From Actinomycetota bacterium (GTDB lineage: Bacteria; Actinomycetota; Acidimicrobiia; Acidimicrobiales; UBA8592), in the NCBI GenBank assembly GCA_902565595.1, contig CACFFD010000001.1, positions 1-64,000 of the forward strand: a DNA stretch of 64,000 nt, given 5' to 3'. The notes under the pieces are model-generated. The model made no database searches, had not been told where the DNA came from, and saw only the letters and a list, made by a program, of their open reading frames with translations. Both the position numbers and the translations under genes were made by a program. Shown here piece after piece: positions 43,488 through 53,101 of this stretch. The first letter of the stretch is position 1; every line of letters starts with the position of its first letter.

Positions 43488-44236
43488 TTAGACCGCAGAC
43501 AGAAGCAGGTAAAGCGATGAAAAAACTGGTATCGGCTCTGGCTGACTACCGCGATCCGCTAGGGCCTGGTGTCGGTATTCAACGCCGAGGAGCTGTTCAT
43601 GACATGTTCGTCGAATCAGGAAGTGTATCGTTCGAAGTCTTCGATGGTCGTGAACGCGGATTCGAAGTTACGATTCATGTCAGCCCAGCAAACGAAAATG
43701 TTCACAATGCTGTTAGAGATGGAAACGTTCATGAAGCAGTACCGAAAGTAGGAGATGTGCAAATTCATCATGTTTGCCCAGAGTGGGCGTCACCATGTAA
43801 ACATGAAATCGCAGCGCTTCTAGAACTAACAAAAGCTATAGACGATGACCATAATGTTCTCTTGAGTTGGCGAGGAATTAACAAGTCTGAGTCAGGAATC
43901 TCTATCGATACAAGGGACACTTCAGAAGATCAATGGAATTCCATACGTCGAGTCGATGGAGAAAGAAAAAAAACAATCGAATCTCTAAGGAACCAATTTC
44001 CACAACAATTCGTTCTACTCGAAGAGGCTCCTACGAAAAAGTCACAACACAACTCAGAGGAACTTTCAGAATTCTTCGCAGGTAACAACAGTGATGGAGA
44101 GATTTTAAAGTTAGAGAGAATTTCTACAATAATTGAGGCGCCACTTGAAGCTCTTCCAAAAGATTCAGAGACTAATTCAAGACTAATCCTAGAAGAGGCG
44201 TTAGAAACGATTACCGAATACTGGTTATCCAGATAA
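43484..44236 (+). CDS. SWIM zinc-finger protein
   Basis: This 250-residue protein has a SWIM-type zinc motif (HHVCPEWASPCKHEIAALL, about 86-104), with the Cys and the final Cys-Lys-His visible. The remainder is acidic and helical with no other motif. SWIM proteins are repeatedly paired with SNF2 helicases in bacterial genomes, and here the ATG overlaps the helicase stop (ATGA), so they are translated together. The SWIM finger probably binds nucleic acid or the helicase; this is inference. Confidence 0.82.
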   Translation: MIRPQTEAGKAMKKLVSALADYRDPLGPGVGIQRRGAVHDMFVESGSVSFEVFDGRERGFEVTIHVSPANENVHNAVRDGNVHEAVPKVGDVQIHHVCPEWASPCKHEIAALLELTKAIDDDHNVLLSWRGINKSESGISIDTRDTSEDQWNSIRRVDGERKKTIESLRNQFPQQFVLLEEAPTKKSQHNSEELSEFFAGNNSDGEILKLERISTIIEAPLEALPKDSETNSRLILEEALETITEYWLSR

Positions 44237-45322
<1,086 letters not shown>

Positions 45323-45329
45323 AATTTCT

Positions 45330-45353
45330 CAGGTTGGTAATCTCAACAACCTG
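45330..45353. terminator. Weak terminator candidate between asd and mazG
   Basis: CAGGTTG (45330-45336) and CAACCTG (45347-45353) form a 7-bp stem around a 10-base loop between the converging asd and MazG-like genes. The T-run is poor on both sides, so this is a weak candidate. Confidence 0.35.
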
Positions 45354-45382
45354 TAATGTTGTACTCCATAAAATGCATGTAA

Positions 45383-45661
45383 CTACGGAGGGGTATCAAT
45401 ATAACGTTGGACCGCTTCTTCAATATTTACACCTACTTGGTTAGCAAGTGAAAAAGTCCAGGCTAGAACATCTCCGAATTCATGAACTCGCTGATCGTGA
45501 GTCCCCTTTCGTATAGCCTGTGCTAACTCGCCAACCTCTTCAGCCAGCCATGCCACGCTCATAGCGACGCCTCGCTCTCGATCACTCTCACCATAAGTTT
45601 CTTCTATATGATCCTGAAATTCCTTAAAATCCATGCCGCTCCAAGTCAAATTTCTACCCAA
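45383..45661 (-). CDS. MazG-like nucleotide pyrophosphohydrolase
   Basis: This 92-residue single-domain protein has the MazG acid pairs: EEVGELAQAI (ExxE, about 49-58) and HEFGDVLAW (ExxD, about 67-75). These bind magnesium and hydrolyse NTPs or other nucleoside triphosphates to monophosphate and pyrophosphate; small members often clean unusual nucleotides. The real start may be the internal Met nine codons in (45634), since the residues before it do not look conserved. It converges with asd. Confidence 0.82.
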   Translation of the reverse strand: MGRNLTWSGMDFKEFQDHIEETYGESDRERGVAMSVAWLAEEVGELAQAIRKGTHDQRVHEFGDVLAWTFSLANQVGVNIEEAVQRYIDTPP

Positions 45662-45711
45662 AGTTAATTGTGATTACAAGAGAACACAGTAACCCTGTTT
45701 GAAGGTCACTG

Positions 45712-46464
45712 CTATGAAATGTTTGCGATATTCGAAGATTTGGTCACTGGGCCGTCGATGATGATGTCAGGCGTCATATAGTCAACTTCCGAATCTAATT
45801 CGATCAGATCTATGTTGTTATTTTTTACGAAATCTTTTGTTGTAACTGCTAGAGCATGACAATCCAATGAACTGAAGTAATTTCCACACTTTCCGGTTTC
45901 AATAAATAGAACCGCATCAGCGAATAGTTCAGTTTGTATTTTCTGAGTTGAAGCTCCCTCTAATATCACAGATGAGAGTTCCTCAGAGATAAATGTTGAG
46001 TAGAGTTTCTCTTTCAGTTCTTCTTCCCAGAAGAAATAGTTGTACTTATCAGCTGCATGAGCTAGCTCATGGATGTAGGTTGAAGAATCAGCTCGGCGTT
46101 CGATGATGATGAGATCTTCCTGACTAAAATACACACCTGTGACTTGGTTACTATCTAGAAAGACATATTCTGCAACCACAAGTTCCGTTCTTGCAGATAA
46201 GTCCTCCACCCATAATGAATAGCTTCTATGGTCGCCTTCATCCCCAGTAATTGCTTTGAAAGGTAGATAGATCGCTACGGCAAGGATGATAAGAATAAAG
46301 ACGCCTGTTAAAAATATCTCCTTTAATGTTACTTTTTTCGGGAGTTTTGCCTCAAGAGCTTCCTGCTCCCGCGCCCGAACCCATTCGAGGTATTCAACAT
46401 CTTCTGTAAAAGGATCTATGTCCATCGGATCTTCAGGTGAAGATTGTTCATTGCTCTCTTTCAT
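45712..46464 (-). CDS. Membrane-anchored protein with HExxH metallopeptidase-like motif
   Basis: This 250-residue protein has an acidic cytoplasmic N-terminus (about 1-45), one membrane helix (about 50-68), and an outside domain with HELAH (132-136) and a downstream TELFAD (Glu179) that could complete a gluzincin-type zinc site. A pair of Cys (193 and 202) might form a disulfide. I do not recognise the family. The HExxH plus Glu pattern suggests a membrane-bound zinc peptidase, but short motifs can be misleading. It stands alone between a MazG gene and tRNA-Pro. Confidence 0.65.
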   Translation of the reverse strand: MKESNEQSSPEDPMDIDPFTEDVEYLEWVRAREQEALEAKLPKKVTLKEIFLTGVFILIILAVAIYLPFKAITGDEGDHRSYSLWVEDLSARTELVVAEYVFLDSNQVTGVYFSQEDLIIIERRADSSTYIHELAHAADKYNYFFWEEELKEKLYSTFISEELSSVILEGASTQKIQTELFADAVLFIETGKCGNYFSSLDCHALAVTTKDFVKNNNIDLIELDSEVDYMTPDIIIDGPVTKSSNIANIS

Positions 46465-46557
46465 ACTGATAGCACTTTAGTGCCCTAAACGGTGTCTTGT
46501 TGCGCTGAGATTTTTCAGATAACTATGGGTATCATCGGATACCATCTACGCAACAGA

Positions 46558-46631
46558 CGGGTAGTGGCGCAGGTTGGTAGCGCGCCTCGTTCGGGACGAG
46601 GAGGTCGTGGGTTCAAATCCCGCCTACCCGA
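46558..46631 (+). tRNA. tRNA-Pro (CGG)
   Basis: Acceptor stem CGGGTAG (46558-46564) pairs with CTACCCG (46624-46630), discriminator A46631. Anticodon loop TTCGGGA gives CGG; the D-arm and TTCAAAT T-loop are normal. CCA is not encoded. Confidence 0.95.
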
Positions 46632-46659
46632 CAAAATAATTGACAATTCCTTCAGGATT

Positions 46660-47028
46660 TTATGTGGTAAGCAAGATATCTGTGGTTTTTCGAAGTTTCA
46701 TAGCATTTAACGGCTTCACGAGTTCAGCATCAACCTGTGCTTCAGTAGCTATCCACTTGTCGACCTCTCGATCGAGTAGCATGACAATCTTAACTTCCTT
46801 GAGTCTTCCCGCTTGGGCTTCATGACGTAAGTCGATGCTGGTTGCAACTCCGCCCATATTTCCAATTTGGAGATCCAGAATAACTAGATCAGGCTCGAGT
46901 TCTTTCACGACTGGACGCACATCCTGCCCTTTTCGTACCCTACTTACAGTTGTGCCAAATGTTGCCAGAGCGGAGAATGTTTCTTCGGCTACATCATCTG
47001 AGTCTGTCGCAACCAAAATATGAGGCAT
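46660..47028 (-). CDS. Stand-alone response-regulator receiver domain protein
   Basis: This 122-residue protein is a CheY-like receiver. It has the acidic pocket (Asp9, Asp11 or Asp12), phospho-acceptor Asp52 (VILDLQ) followed by an NMGG turn, and the conserved Lys in ELVKPLNAM. There is no output domain, so it would act by protein contact. No histidine kinase is close. The downstream STAS gene is divergent, separated by 137 bases, and might be functionally related, but that rests on position alone. Confidence 0.8.
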   Translation of the reverse strand: MPHILVATDSDDVAEETFSALATFGTTVSRVRKGQDVRPVVKELEPDLVILDLQIGNMGGVATSIDLRHEAQAGRLKEVKIVMLLDREVDKWIATEAQVDAELVKPLNAMKLRKTTDILLTT

Positions 47029-47165
47029 ACAAGGAGACTACTCTGATAGAACCCTTAGCTCCATGTTTTCCTTAAACCTTTAGCAGGTAATAATCTTTCT
47101 TTTCTTGTGTGTTCTTGCGTAAATGCGAGTATCATCCGCGCCTAAGGGATCTTTGTGGAGGCATT

Positions 47166-47513
47166 GTGTTAGATATTCATATAGAAGGTGACGGAAACTT
47201 CAGTATCTGCCGCCCAGCTGGAGAAATAGATTCGTATACTGTCGATTCTTTCAGAGAAGCTTTGTCAGGTCTTGTTTCTGTCTCTCAGTTGTTGATTGAT
47301 CTTAGCGAAGTTCCATTTATGGACTCCGCAGGATTAGGAGCACTTATTGGGGTGATACGAAAAGCTGGTGATAATGATGGTGTCGTGGTAGTTTCATGTG
47401 GCAGAGCATCGCTAATGGGACTACTTCGTACAACAGGGTTCGATCAGATCGTAACGGTTACAGAAACAGTCGAAGAAGCCATGGAAGCTTTGGGTAGAAC
47501 CGAGCAGGAATAA
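47166..47513 (+). CDS. STAS-domain anti-sigma factor antagonist
   Basis: This 115-residue SpoIIAA-like protein has the fold pattern of STAS proteins. Ser54 in FMDSAGLGAL is at the position phosphorylated by a partner anti-sigma kinase. GTG 47166 is used as start because GGAGG (47157-47161) precedes it by four bases; the longer frame from 47109 has no ribosome site and a sequence unlike STAS. No anti-sigma kinase is visible nearby. It is 10 bases upstream of an NfeD-like gene. Confidence 0.82.
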   Translation: MLDIHIEGDGNFSICRPAGEIDSYTVDSFREALSGLVSVSQLLIDLSEVPFMDSAGLGALIGVIRKAGDNDGVVVVSCGRASLMGLLRTTGFDQIVTVTETVEEAMEALGRTEQE

Positions 47514-47523
47514 CCTATAAGAA

Positions 47524-48711
47524 ATGATTTTCCTCCGGATTCTCTCAGCTCAACGCCGAGCTATTAGCTGGATGCTCGCTACACTCTTGTGCTTTTCGTT
47601 CTTTTCTTCTGTGTATCTCTCTGCTGCCAGTGCCCAGGACTCTCAGGTTCAGAATGCCGGATTTGTAGAAGTTTTTGAAGTGAGCGGTCTTTTAGATGAA
47701 GTATTGTTAGATGCTCTCTTAGAAGCAATTGATGAAGTTCAAAAAAATGGAGCGAGCGCTTTGATTTTGCAGGTCAATTCAAAGGAGGCTGTGATTTCTG
47801 ATGATGAGTTAAATCATCTAGCGCATCAGATCGTGAATTCCGTAGTACCAATAGATGTTTGGATTGGACCATCAGGGTCGTCTGCTTATGGAAAAGTTGC
47901 TCAAATTATTAGCGTTGCAGATTCTGTTGGGGTTTCTATAGGCTCAAGCATTGGAGATACAGGTGAGCAAGTTCTTGACCCAGTAATCTACGGAAAGATC
48001 TGGGGAGAGAATCACGAACTCCTTCAGTCTTCGACTCTTAATTGGGAGCAGGCGATTGGGGAAGGAATTGTCCAGTGCGAAAAAGTCGCAGTGGATGAAT
48101 TGGGAAACTCTTTGACGCCTCAACAGCAGTTAGCTCGCTGCGCTAATCCAACGCTGGGAGACTTTCTTGTATCCAGAGATAGTTTTATATCTGAAGTTAT
48201 TGAAACCGATCAAGGTCCTCGTCTTTCGCCATTAACTCAAACAAAGATTCGAGGCCTGTCACTTCTAGATCAGCTGATGCATACAGTTGCAAGTCCTCCC
48301 GTGGCTTACCTTCTATTAATTTCTGGTCTTATTCTCCTTTTGTTTGAGTTCTTCTCTATTGGAGTAGGTATTGCTGGTGCGATCGGAGCAGTAGTCCTAG
48401 CTCTTGGCAGCTATGGTTTAGCTGGATTGCCGATACGTTTATGGGCTCTAGCTTTGATACTTATTTCGATGGTTGCTTTTGCAGTAGATATACAAACTGT
48501 TGTTCCTCGGTTCTGGACATTTGCTGGTGAGACTATGTTTATTTTGGGTACAGTTTTCCTTTATCCTGAGCCCAATGTCCAAATGTCTTGGATCCCGATG
48601 ACAGTAGGTATTGTAGGAATGTTTATTCTGATGTTTCGGGGGATGCCAATTATGATTCGGGGACGATTTGCGACGACAAAAATCGTCCCTAGTCAAGTAT
48701 TAAACAGCTAA
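47524..48711 (+). CDS. NfeD-like membrane protein with ClpP/SDH-type domain
   Basis: This 395-residue protein has an N-terminal signal/anchor (about 13-36), an exported ClpP/crotonase-like domain (about 45-200), and four or so membrane helices (about 255-375). The domain order is that of NfeD1b proteins, which cut stomatin-family partners. The PSGSSAYGK segment corresponds to the family's Ser site, but the match is weak and a catalytic Lys is not sure. The C-terminal OB-fold domain is short or absent. No stomatin gene is nearby. Confidence 0.75.
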   Translation: MIFLRILSAQRRAISWMLATLLCFSFFSSVYLSAASAQDSQVQNAGFVEVFEVSGLLDEVLLDALLEAIDEVQKNGASALILQVNSKEAVISDDELNHLAHQIVNSVVPIDVWIGPSGSSAYGKVAQIISVADSVGVSIGSSIGDTGEQVLDPVIYGKIWGENHELLQSSTLNWEQAIGEGIVQCEKVAVDELGNSLTPQQQLARCANPTLGDFLVSRDSFISEVIETDQGPRLSPLTQTKIRGLSLLDQLMHTVASPPVAYLLLISGLILLLFEFFSIGVGIAGAIGAVVLALGSYGLAGLPIRLWALALILISMVAFAVDIQTVVPRFWTFAGETMFILGTVFLYPEPNVQMSWIPMTVGIVGMFILMFRGMPIMIRGRFATTKIVPSQVLNS

Positions 48712-48778
48712 ACAACGACCTATGTCTTCTCGCCTGTCTTCTCGCCCTTTACAATAACATCTTTGAAAATCTTCCCAG

Positions 48779-48796
48779 TAATGTTTTCAAACATTA
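48779..48796. promoter_or_regulatory. Inverted repeat upstream of the WhiB gene
   Basis: TAATGTTT (48779-48786) and AAACATTA (48789-48796) are perfect inverted copies around TC, 133 bases upstream of the WhiB start. A 12-bp tandem repeat (TGTCTTCTCGCC twice, 48723-48746) precedes it. An operator is possible; the long distance to the start is against direct -10/-35 overlap. Confidence 0.35.
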
Positions 48797-48929
48797 TGGG
48801 ATGCCATAAATAAGCTGGGTTGAGTTGAAAGTACGCGTTTTTTATATTTTCTACACTTTTTATGTGAAATTTTCTTTTTTTTCTTGCCATAAGGTACTAA
48901 CGCTGACTAGGTTCCCGTTTAAGGGGGTC

Positions 48930-49199
48930 ATGTTGAGTGCTCTATTAGATGATTTAGGCTGGCAATTCAGGGCAGCATGTCGAGGTCCGCAAATTCATGT
49001 CTTTTTCCCTCCTCCACATTTTGAACGTAAAGATGCAAAAAGAGTGCGAGAACGTAGAGCAAAGTCCATATGTAATTCTTGTAGCGTAAAAACAGATTGC
49101 CTTTCCTACGCTCTTAGTATTCGAGAGCAGCATGGTATATGGGGAGGGCTCAACGAAATGGAACGAAAAAACCTTCTTCCAGAAAAAACTTTGAACTAA
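48930..49199 (+). CDS. WhiB-family Fe-S regulator
   Basis: This 89-residue protein has the four cluster-binding Cys of WhiB proteins (Cys17, Cys48, Cys51, Cys57; the last three as CNSCSVKTDC) and the GIWGGLN turn (69-75) before a basic end. These proteins bind a 4Fe-4S cluster and region 4 of the main sigma factor in actinobacteria, controlling division, redox or stress genes. ATG 48930 is chosen; AAGGGGG at 48921-48927 is the ribosome site, and the in-frame TTG at 48933 is an alternative. A 218-base gap before it contains an 8-bp inverted repeat at 48779-48796. Confidence 0.92.
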   Translation: MLSALLDDLGWQFRAACRGPQIHVFFPPPHFERKDAKRVRERRAKSICNSCSVKTDCLSYALSIREQHGIWGGLNEMERKNLLPEKTLN

Positions 49200-49928
49200 C
49201 TATTTTCCTGCCTGCGCTGAAGCAACTCCTAGAGCTATTGTAACCATCTCTTCAAAAGTATTTTCTCTGTCGGCAGAGCTCATTACTTCATTTCTCACAA
49301 TGTCATCGCTCACTGTCAGTAGCGCTAACGCTTTCGCACCTTCGAGAGCAGCAATAGTAAAAAGCCCTGCGACCTCCATCTCAACTCCTAAGATTCCTCT
49401 TGATCCGAGATCTTCAAATATTTTTGTACTTGGCCCATAAAAGAGGTCCGAGGTGAAAACCGGTCCAGCTACCATCGGTATCTCCTTTAGTTCAGCAACG
49501 CTCATAGCCGAGGCCAACAGGTCCCAATTTGGAACTGAAGGCAAAGTAAGGCCGCTATTTAAAGTCGAAATAGCAGCAGAATCAGTTCCAGCACCTGTAG
49601 GGCAGATAATATCGCCCAACCTTACAGACTCTGATAACCCTCCACAGCTACCCACCCGGATTAATGTTTGTACTCCATAGAACCGAATCAATTCAGTGTA
49701 GTAAATCGCAGCTGAGGGAACTCCCATTCCTACTGCTTGAACTGAAATCGGAATGCCACTAAACGTACCTGTAAAACCATCTGCACCTCGGACACTATTT
49801 ACCTGCTTGACTTCGTCTAGATAGTTCTCAGCTATAAATTTGGCCCGTTTTGGGTCACCAGGTACAAGGACGATAGGGGCATAATCTCCTTTTTGACCCT
49901 CAAGGTGTGGAGTTGGTCCATTATCCAT
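49200..49928 (-). CDS. Purine nucleoside phosphorylase/uridine phosphorylase (DeoD-type, NP-I family)
   Basis: This 242-residue protein has the NP-I phosphate-binding pattern VPGDPKRAKFIAE (about 22-34), AVGMGVPSAAIY, RVGSCGGL (about 91-98) and the substrate-site GVEMEVAGLF (about 180-189). These split nucleosides with phosphate in salvage. The Asp near 204 (TVSDD) typical of the purine-specific form is present, which favours purine nucleosides. The stop abuts the convergent WhiB stop with no bases between. Confidence 0.85.
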   Translation of the reverse strand: MDNGPTPHLEGQKGDYAPIVLVPGDPKRAKFIAENYLDEVKQVNSVRGADGFTGTFSGIPISVQAVGMGVPSAAIYYTELIRFYGVQTLIRVGSCGGLSESVRLGDIICPTGAGTDSAAISTLNSGLTLPSVPNWDLLASAMSVAELKEIPMVAGPVFTSDLFYGPSTKIFEDLGSRGILGVEMEVAGLFTIAALEGAKALALLTVSDDIVRNEVMSSADRENTFEEMVTIALGVASAQAGK

Positions 49929-49993
49929 GACAGTTCCTTGTTTCAGTTCAACGTATGTATCAACTCTATGGTAGAGCTAATTCATAAACGACT

Positions 49994-51718
49994 TCAATCG
50001 ATGTCCGGCATACGTTTTCCAGCTATACGAAAGTCTCCTCTGCGGACCGTTATTCCTGAATTATCAAGGTGCGCTAAAATAGGTAGGACATATTTTCTCG
50101 TTGTTCCCAATTCTTCCCTAATCTCACCAACTGTGATACCTTCTGGAGCTTTCTGAAGCATCTTCCTGACTGCAGTGGTCGCTTCCTCAATAGCCATAGG
50201 AGAGAAATAAATCCCTTCTTCTTCTACGATTAGTCCCCTACGGACTAGTTCTCGAAGTTCTGGTTGAGTTATAGAAATAGGTTCGGGTGGCTTGAACAAG
50301 TTCTTATCTAGGGCACTGAGAAATCTGTGGCCTGCAAGATTATCCTCACCTGCTTTTCGAAGGTAGGTCCCTTCTAAAATAACATTTGGAAGTAGATCAA
50401 CAATGTTTCGCTGGTTCTGATTAAGGTCAGAAAGATTCACGCCAAGTGCTCCACCTTCTTCAACCAATTGAAGTACTTCACCTTTCAACTCGTCGAGAAG
50501 TGGAGGATGGACAATCCAGTCTTTCACCGTCGGACTGCGAATTTCACCAGTTAGTGCTTCCAAATGACTTGTCGTAATCCAACCGTGTTCAGAAATAATC
50601 CTATCAATGTCCGAATTAGGCTTAGCAGCTGAAGACTTAACTAAAGGTTCTGCATCAAGAATATTTCCCCCTCCTATTGTTTCTCCGCGTCCGCTATCGC
50701 GAAGGATGTATCTATCACCGAGCATCAATGGCAGTTCATCTTCTATGAATATACGAACGTTGCCTTGCTCACCAGGAGAGAGACTCTTTGGTCCTAGTAC
50801 GCGTAATTTCGCTGGATACTCCCCAGATCCTAAATAAACTAAATAGGCTCCTCGGCGCGAAACATCGTGGTCGACGGCATTGAGTACAAACAGATCCCCA
50901 TCAAACTTTGAGGTAAGGTGCCACTGTCCAGACCTAGTGAGAACAGCTCCTCTGTAAAGGTCATTGTGGTCTATACCTGCAAGATTGACTGCAATCCTTG
51001 CCCCCTGAGTAGCTATATCTAATTCTTTATGGTGTGATTGCAATGCGCGGATACGAACATGCTGTTTGTTAGGGGATACTAGTAATTCTTCACCTACTTC
51101 AAGTGACCCACCTCCCAAAGTACCTGTAACTACCGTTCCTGACCCTTTGGCAGCGAACACTCGATCTACCCACAAACGAGGTCTCTTACTATCAGGACTT
51201 GATGGGGTTCCCTCTAAGACAGAGTCAATTTCAGCAACTAAAGAATCCATACCTTTTCCTGACAAAGCATCAACACGTACAATTGGTGCAGAGCTTAAAA
51301 AAGTTCCATCTAGATGATCAACAATTTCCATTTCTGCAAGATCACATAATTCCTGATCAGTTATATCAACTTTCGTTAAAATAACGATTCCTGAAGAAAC
51401 ACCTAGTAGATCAAGGATTCGCAAGTGTTCTTCAGATTGGGGTTTCCACCCTTCGTTTGCAGCAACTACAAACATACATGAATCAACTGTTCCGACACCC
51501 GCCAGCATGTTTCTAATGAATCTTTCATGGCCTGGAACATCAATGAAGGAAACGGTTTTTCCACTTGGAAGTTCGAACTGGGCAAATCCTAAATCGATGG
51601 TTAATCCACGTTCTTTTTCCTCTTCCCAACGATCTGGGTCGGTTCCAGTTAAAGCATTAATAAGAGTAGATTTTCCATGGTCTACATGCCCGGCAGTACA
51701 GACGACATAATTAACCAC
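49994..51718 (-). CDS. selB: Selenocysteine-specific elongation factor SelB
   Basis: This 574-residue GTPase has GHVDHGKSTLINAL (G1, about 9-22), DVPGHERF (G3) and TKVD (G4), EF-Tu-like domains 2 and 3 (about 175-340), and a C-terminal winged-helix array (about 400-574) that binds the SECIS hairpin. SelB brings Sec-tRNA to a UGA codon. It is 3 bases after selA, so the two form an operon. The protein is slightly shorter than the E. coli form but complete by domain order. Confidence 0.92.
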   Translation of the reverse strand: MVNYVVCTAGHVDHGKSTLINALTGTDPDRWEEEKERGLTIDLGFAQFELPSGKTVSFIDVPGHERFIRNMLAGVGTVDSCMFVVAANEGWKPQSEEHLRILDLLGVSSGIVILTKVDITDQELCDLAEMEIVDHLDGTFLSSAPIVRVDALSGKGMDSLVAEIDSVLEGTPSSPDSKRPRLWVDRVFAAKGSGTVVTGTLGGGSLEVGEELLVSPNKQHVRIRALQSHHKELDIATQGARIAVNLAGIDHNDLYRGAVLTRSGQWHLTSKFDGDLFVLNAVDHDVSRRGAYLVYLGSGEYPAKLRVLGPKSLSPGEQGNVRIFIEDELPLMLGDRYILRDSGRGETIGGGNILDAEPLVKSSAAKPNSDIDRIISEHGWITTSHLEALTGEIRSPTVKDWIVHPPLLDELKGEVLQLVEEGGALGVNLSDLNQNQRNIVDLLPNVILEGTYLRKAGEDNLAGHRFLSALDKNLFKPPEPISITQPELRELVRRGLIVEEEGIYFSPMAIEEATTAVRKMLQKAPEGITVGEIREELGTTRKYVLPILAHLDNSGITVRRGDFRIAGKRMPDID

Positions 51719-51721
51719 TGG

Positions 51722-52981
51722 TTAATCCAGATTCTGTAGCGAAGCAGCTACCATTTCATCGTGGCTTGGGTTAATTGTTCGAAAATCTAAATACGTATCT
51801 CCATCCTGAACACGAGTAATGATTGGTAGTCCTCCGTTAAAACCACGACGCAGTTCTTTACTTCGATCTCCCGGTAGTTTTAATCCGACTGATGGGATGA
51901 CAACTGTAGGAAGAGTTCCACCACCAGGAATAGAGTCCATACTAACGATTTGTCCAGTGTTCATCTTTTTGATACGTGGTAGTAATTCATCTTCATTAAG
52001 ACACGCCATCTTCCAAAATGGGATACGGTCCCCATCTCGATGAAGGTAACGAAGTGCTAATTCTTGAAGCGAAACAAGCGTATGACTTCCCGGTCGAAGT
52101 ACTCTTGCAAATGGGTGTCGAAGACACTTCTCAACTAAATCTGCCTTTCCAGCGATGATTCCGGCTTGTGGTCCTCCAAGAAGTTTATCTCCTGAGAAAG
52201 TCACAAGATCAGCTCCATTTAAGAGAGTCTGTTTCGCTGCAGGTTCCCCTGCCAACCATTTAGGAGCGCCGGAGTTAAGCCAAGGACAATTCGAATCTAA
52301 CAAACCAGATCCAATATCAACGACAAGTGGAATATCTAATAAGGCGAGCTCATCTACGGTTGTTTCTTCTGTAAAACCAACAATTTTATAGTTTGATTGA
52401 TGTACTTTGAGAGTCATGCCAGCATTCCGGTGAGCATCTATGGCTTTTTGGTAATCAACTGCTCGTGTTTTATTTGTGGTACCAACTTCGATTAGATGTG
52501 CACCTGATAGTTCAAGAATTTCTGGGACTCTAAATGAACCGCCAATTTCGACCAGTTCACTGCGAGATATTACTACTCCTTTATTTGAAGCTAGAGCAGA
52601 TAGGACCAGCAAGACTGCCGAAGAGCAGTTGTTAACGACCATTGCAGATTCGCTTCCGCACAATTGTGCGAACAGATTACCAATGTTTGTCTGTCGAGAC
52701 CCTCTATTGCCGTTTTCTAGATCTAATTCAATATTTGATGAAAAGTTTGAATGTGGAATTCCCCAAGAAGCTCTTCCAAGATTCGTATGAAGAAGCACCC
52801 CAGTTGCGTTTATAACAGGTTGAACAAATGAACGTTGAAGACGTTCCACGCGTTCTCCCATATTTTCCCAGTCGCCTTCAGAAATAGCTAACCTTGCTTC
52901 TCTGACTAAAAGATCGTGCGGTATTCCTGAATCTTGCATAGATAATGCCAAGTCGTTTACCGAAGGAGGCTTCTTTTCCAT
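51722..52981 (-). CDS. selA: L-seryl-tRNA(Sec) selenium transferase
   Basis: This 419-residue PLP enzyme has an N-terminal helical domain that binds tRNA-Sec (about 1-60), the INATGVLLHTNLGRA motif (about 58-72), and the PLP-binding Lys in FSGDKLLGGPQAG near residue 275. It turns seryl-tRNA(Sec) into selenocysteinyl-tRNA using selenophosphate. SelD and tRNA-Sec are not seen in the window. ATG 52981 fits the normal N-terminus. Confidence 0.93.
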   Translation of the reverse strand: MEKKPPSVNDLALSMQDSGIPHDLLVREARLAISEGDWENMGERVERLQRSFVQPVINATGVLLHTNLGRASWGIPHSNFSSNIELDLENGNRGSRQTNIGNLFAQLCGSESAMVVNNCSSAVLLVLSALASNKGVVISRSELVEIGGSFRVPEILELSGAHLIEVGTTNKTRAVDYQKAIDAHRNAGMTLKVHQSNYKIVGFTEETTVDELALLDIPLVVDIGSGLLDSNCPWLNSGAPKWLAGEPAAKQTLLNGADLVTFSGDKLLGGPQAGIIAGKADLVEKCLRHPFARVLRPGSHTLVSLQELALRYLHRDGDRIPFWKMACLNEDELLPRIKKMNTGQIVSMDSIPGGGTLPTVVIPSVGLKLPGDRSKELRRGFNGGLPIITRVQDGDTYLDFRTINPSHDEMVAASLQNLD

Positions 52982-53101
52982 ACTTTGACTCTAGAACTGA
53001 TTATCCTCTGATCCATCAAGGATTCCGAATGGTTTTATTTTTTTCCTTTTGTGTTTCCCTCAAAAGTCAAAGCAGTCAGTTCATCTCGTAGAATATAAGA
53101 G

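Noticed and set aside
49929-53101. Possible tRNA-Sec near selA/selB
   Set aside because: No cloverleaf with an 8-bp acceptor stem and UCA anticodon was found in the gaps around the pair.
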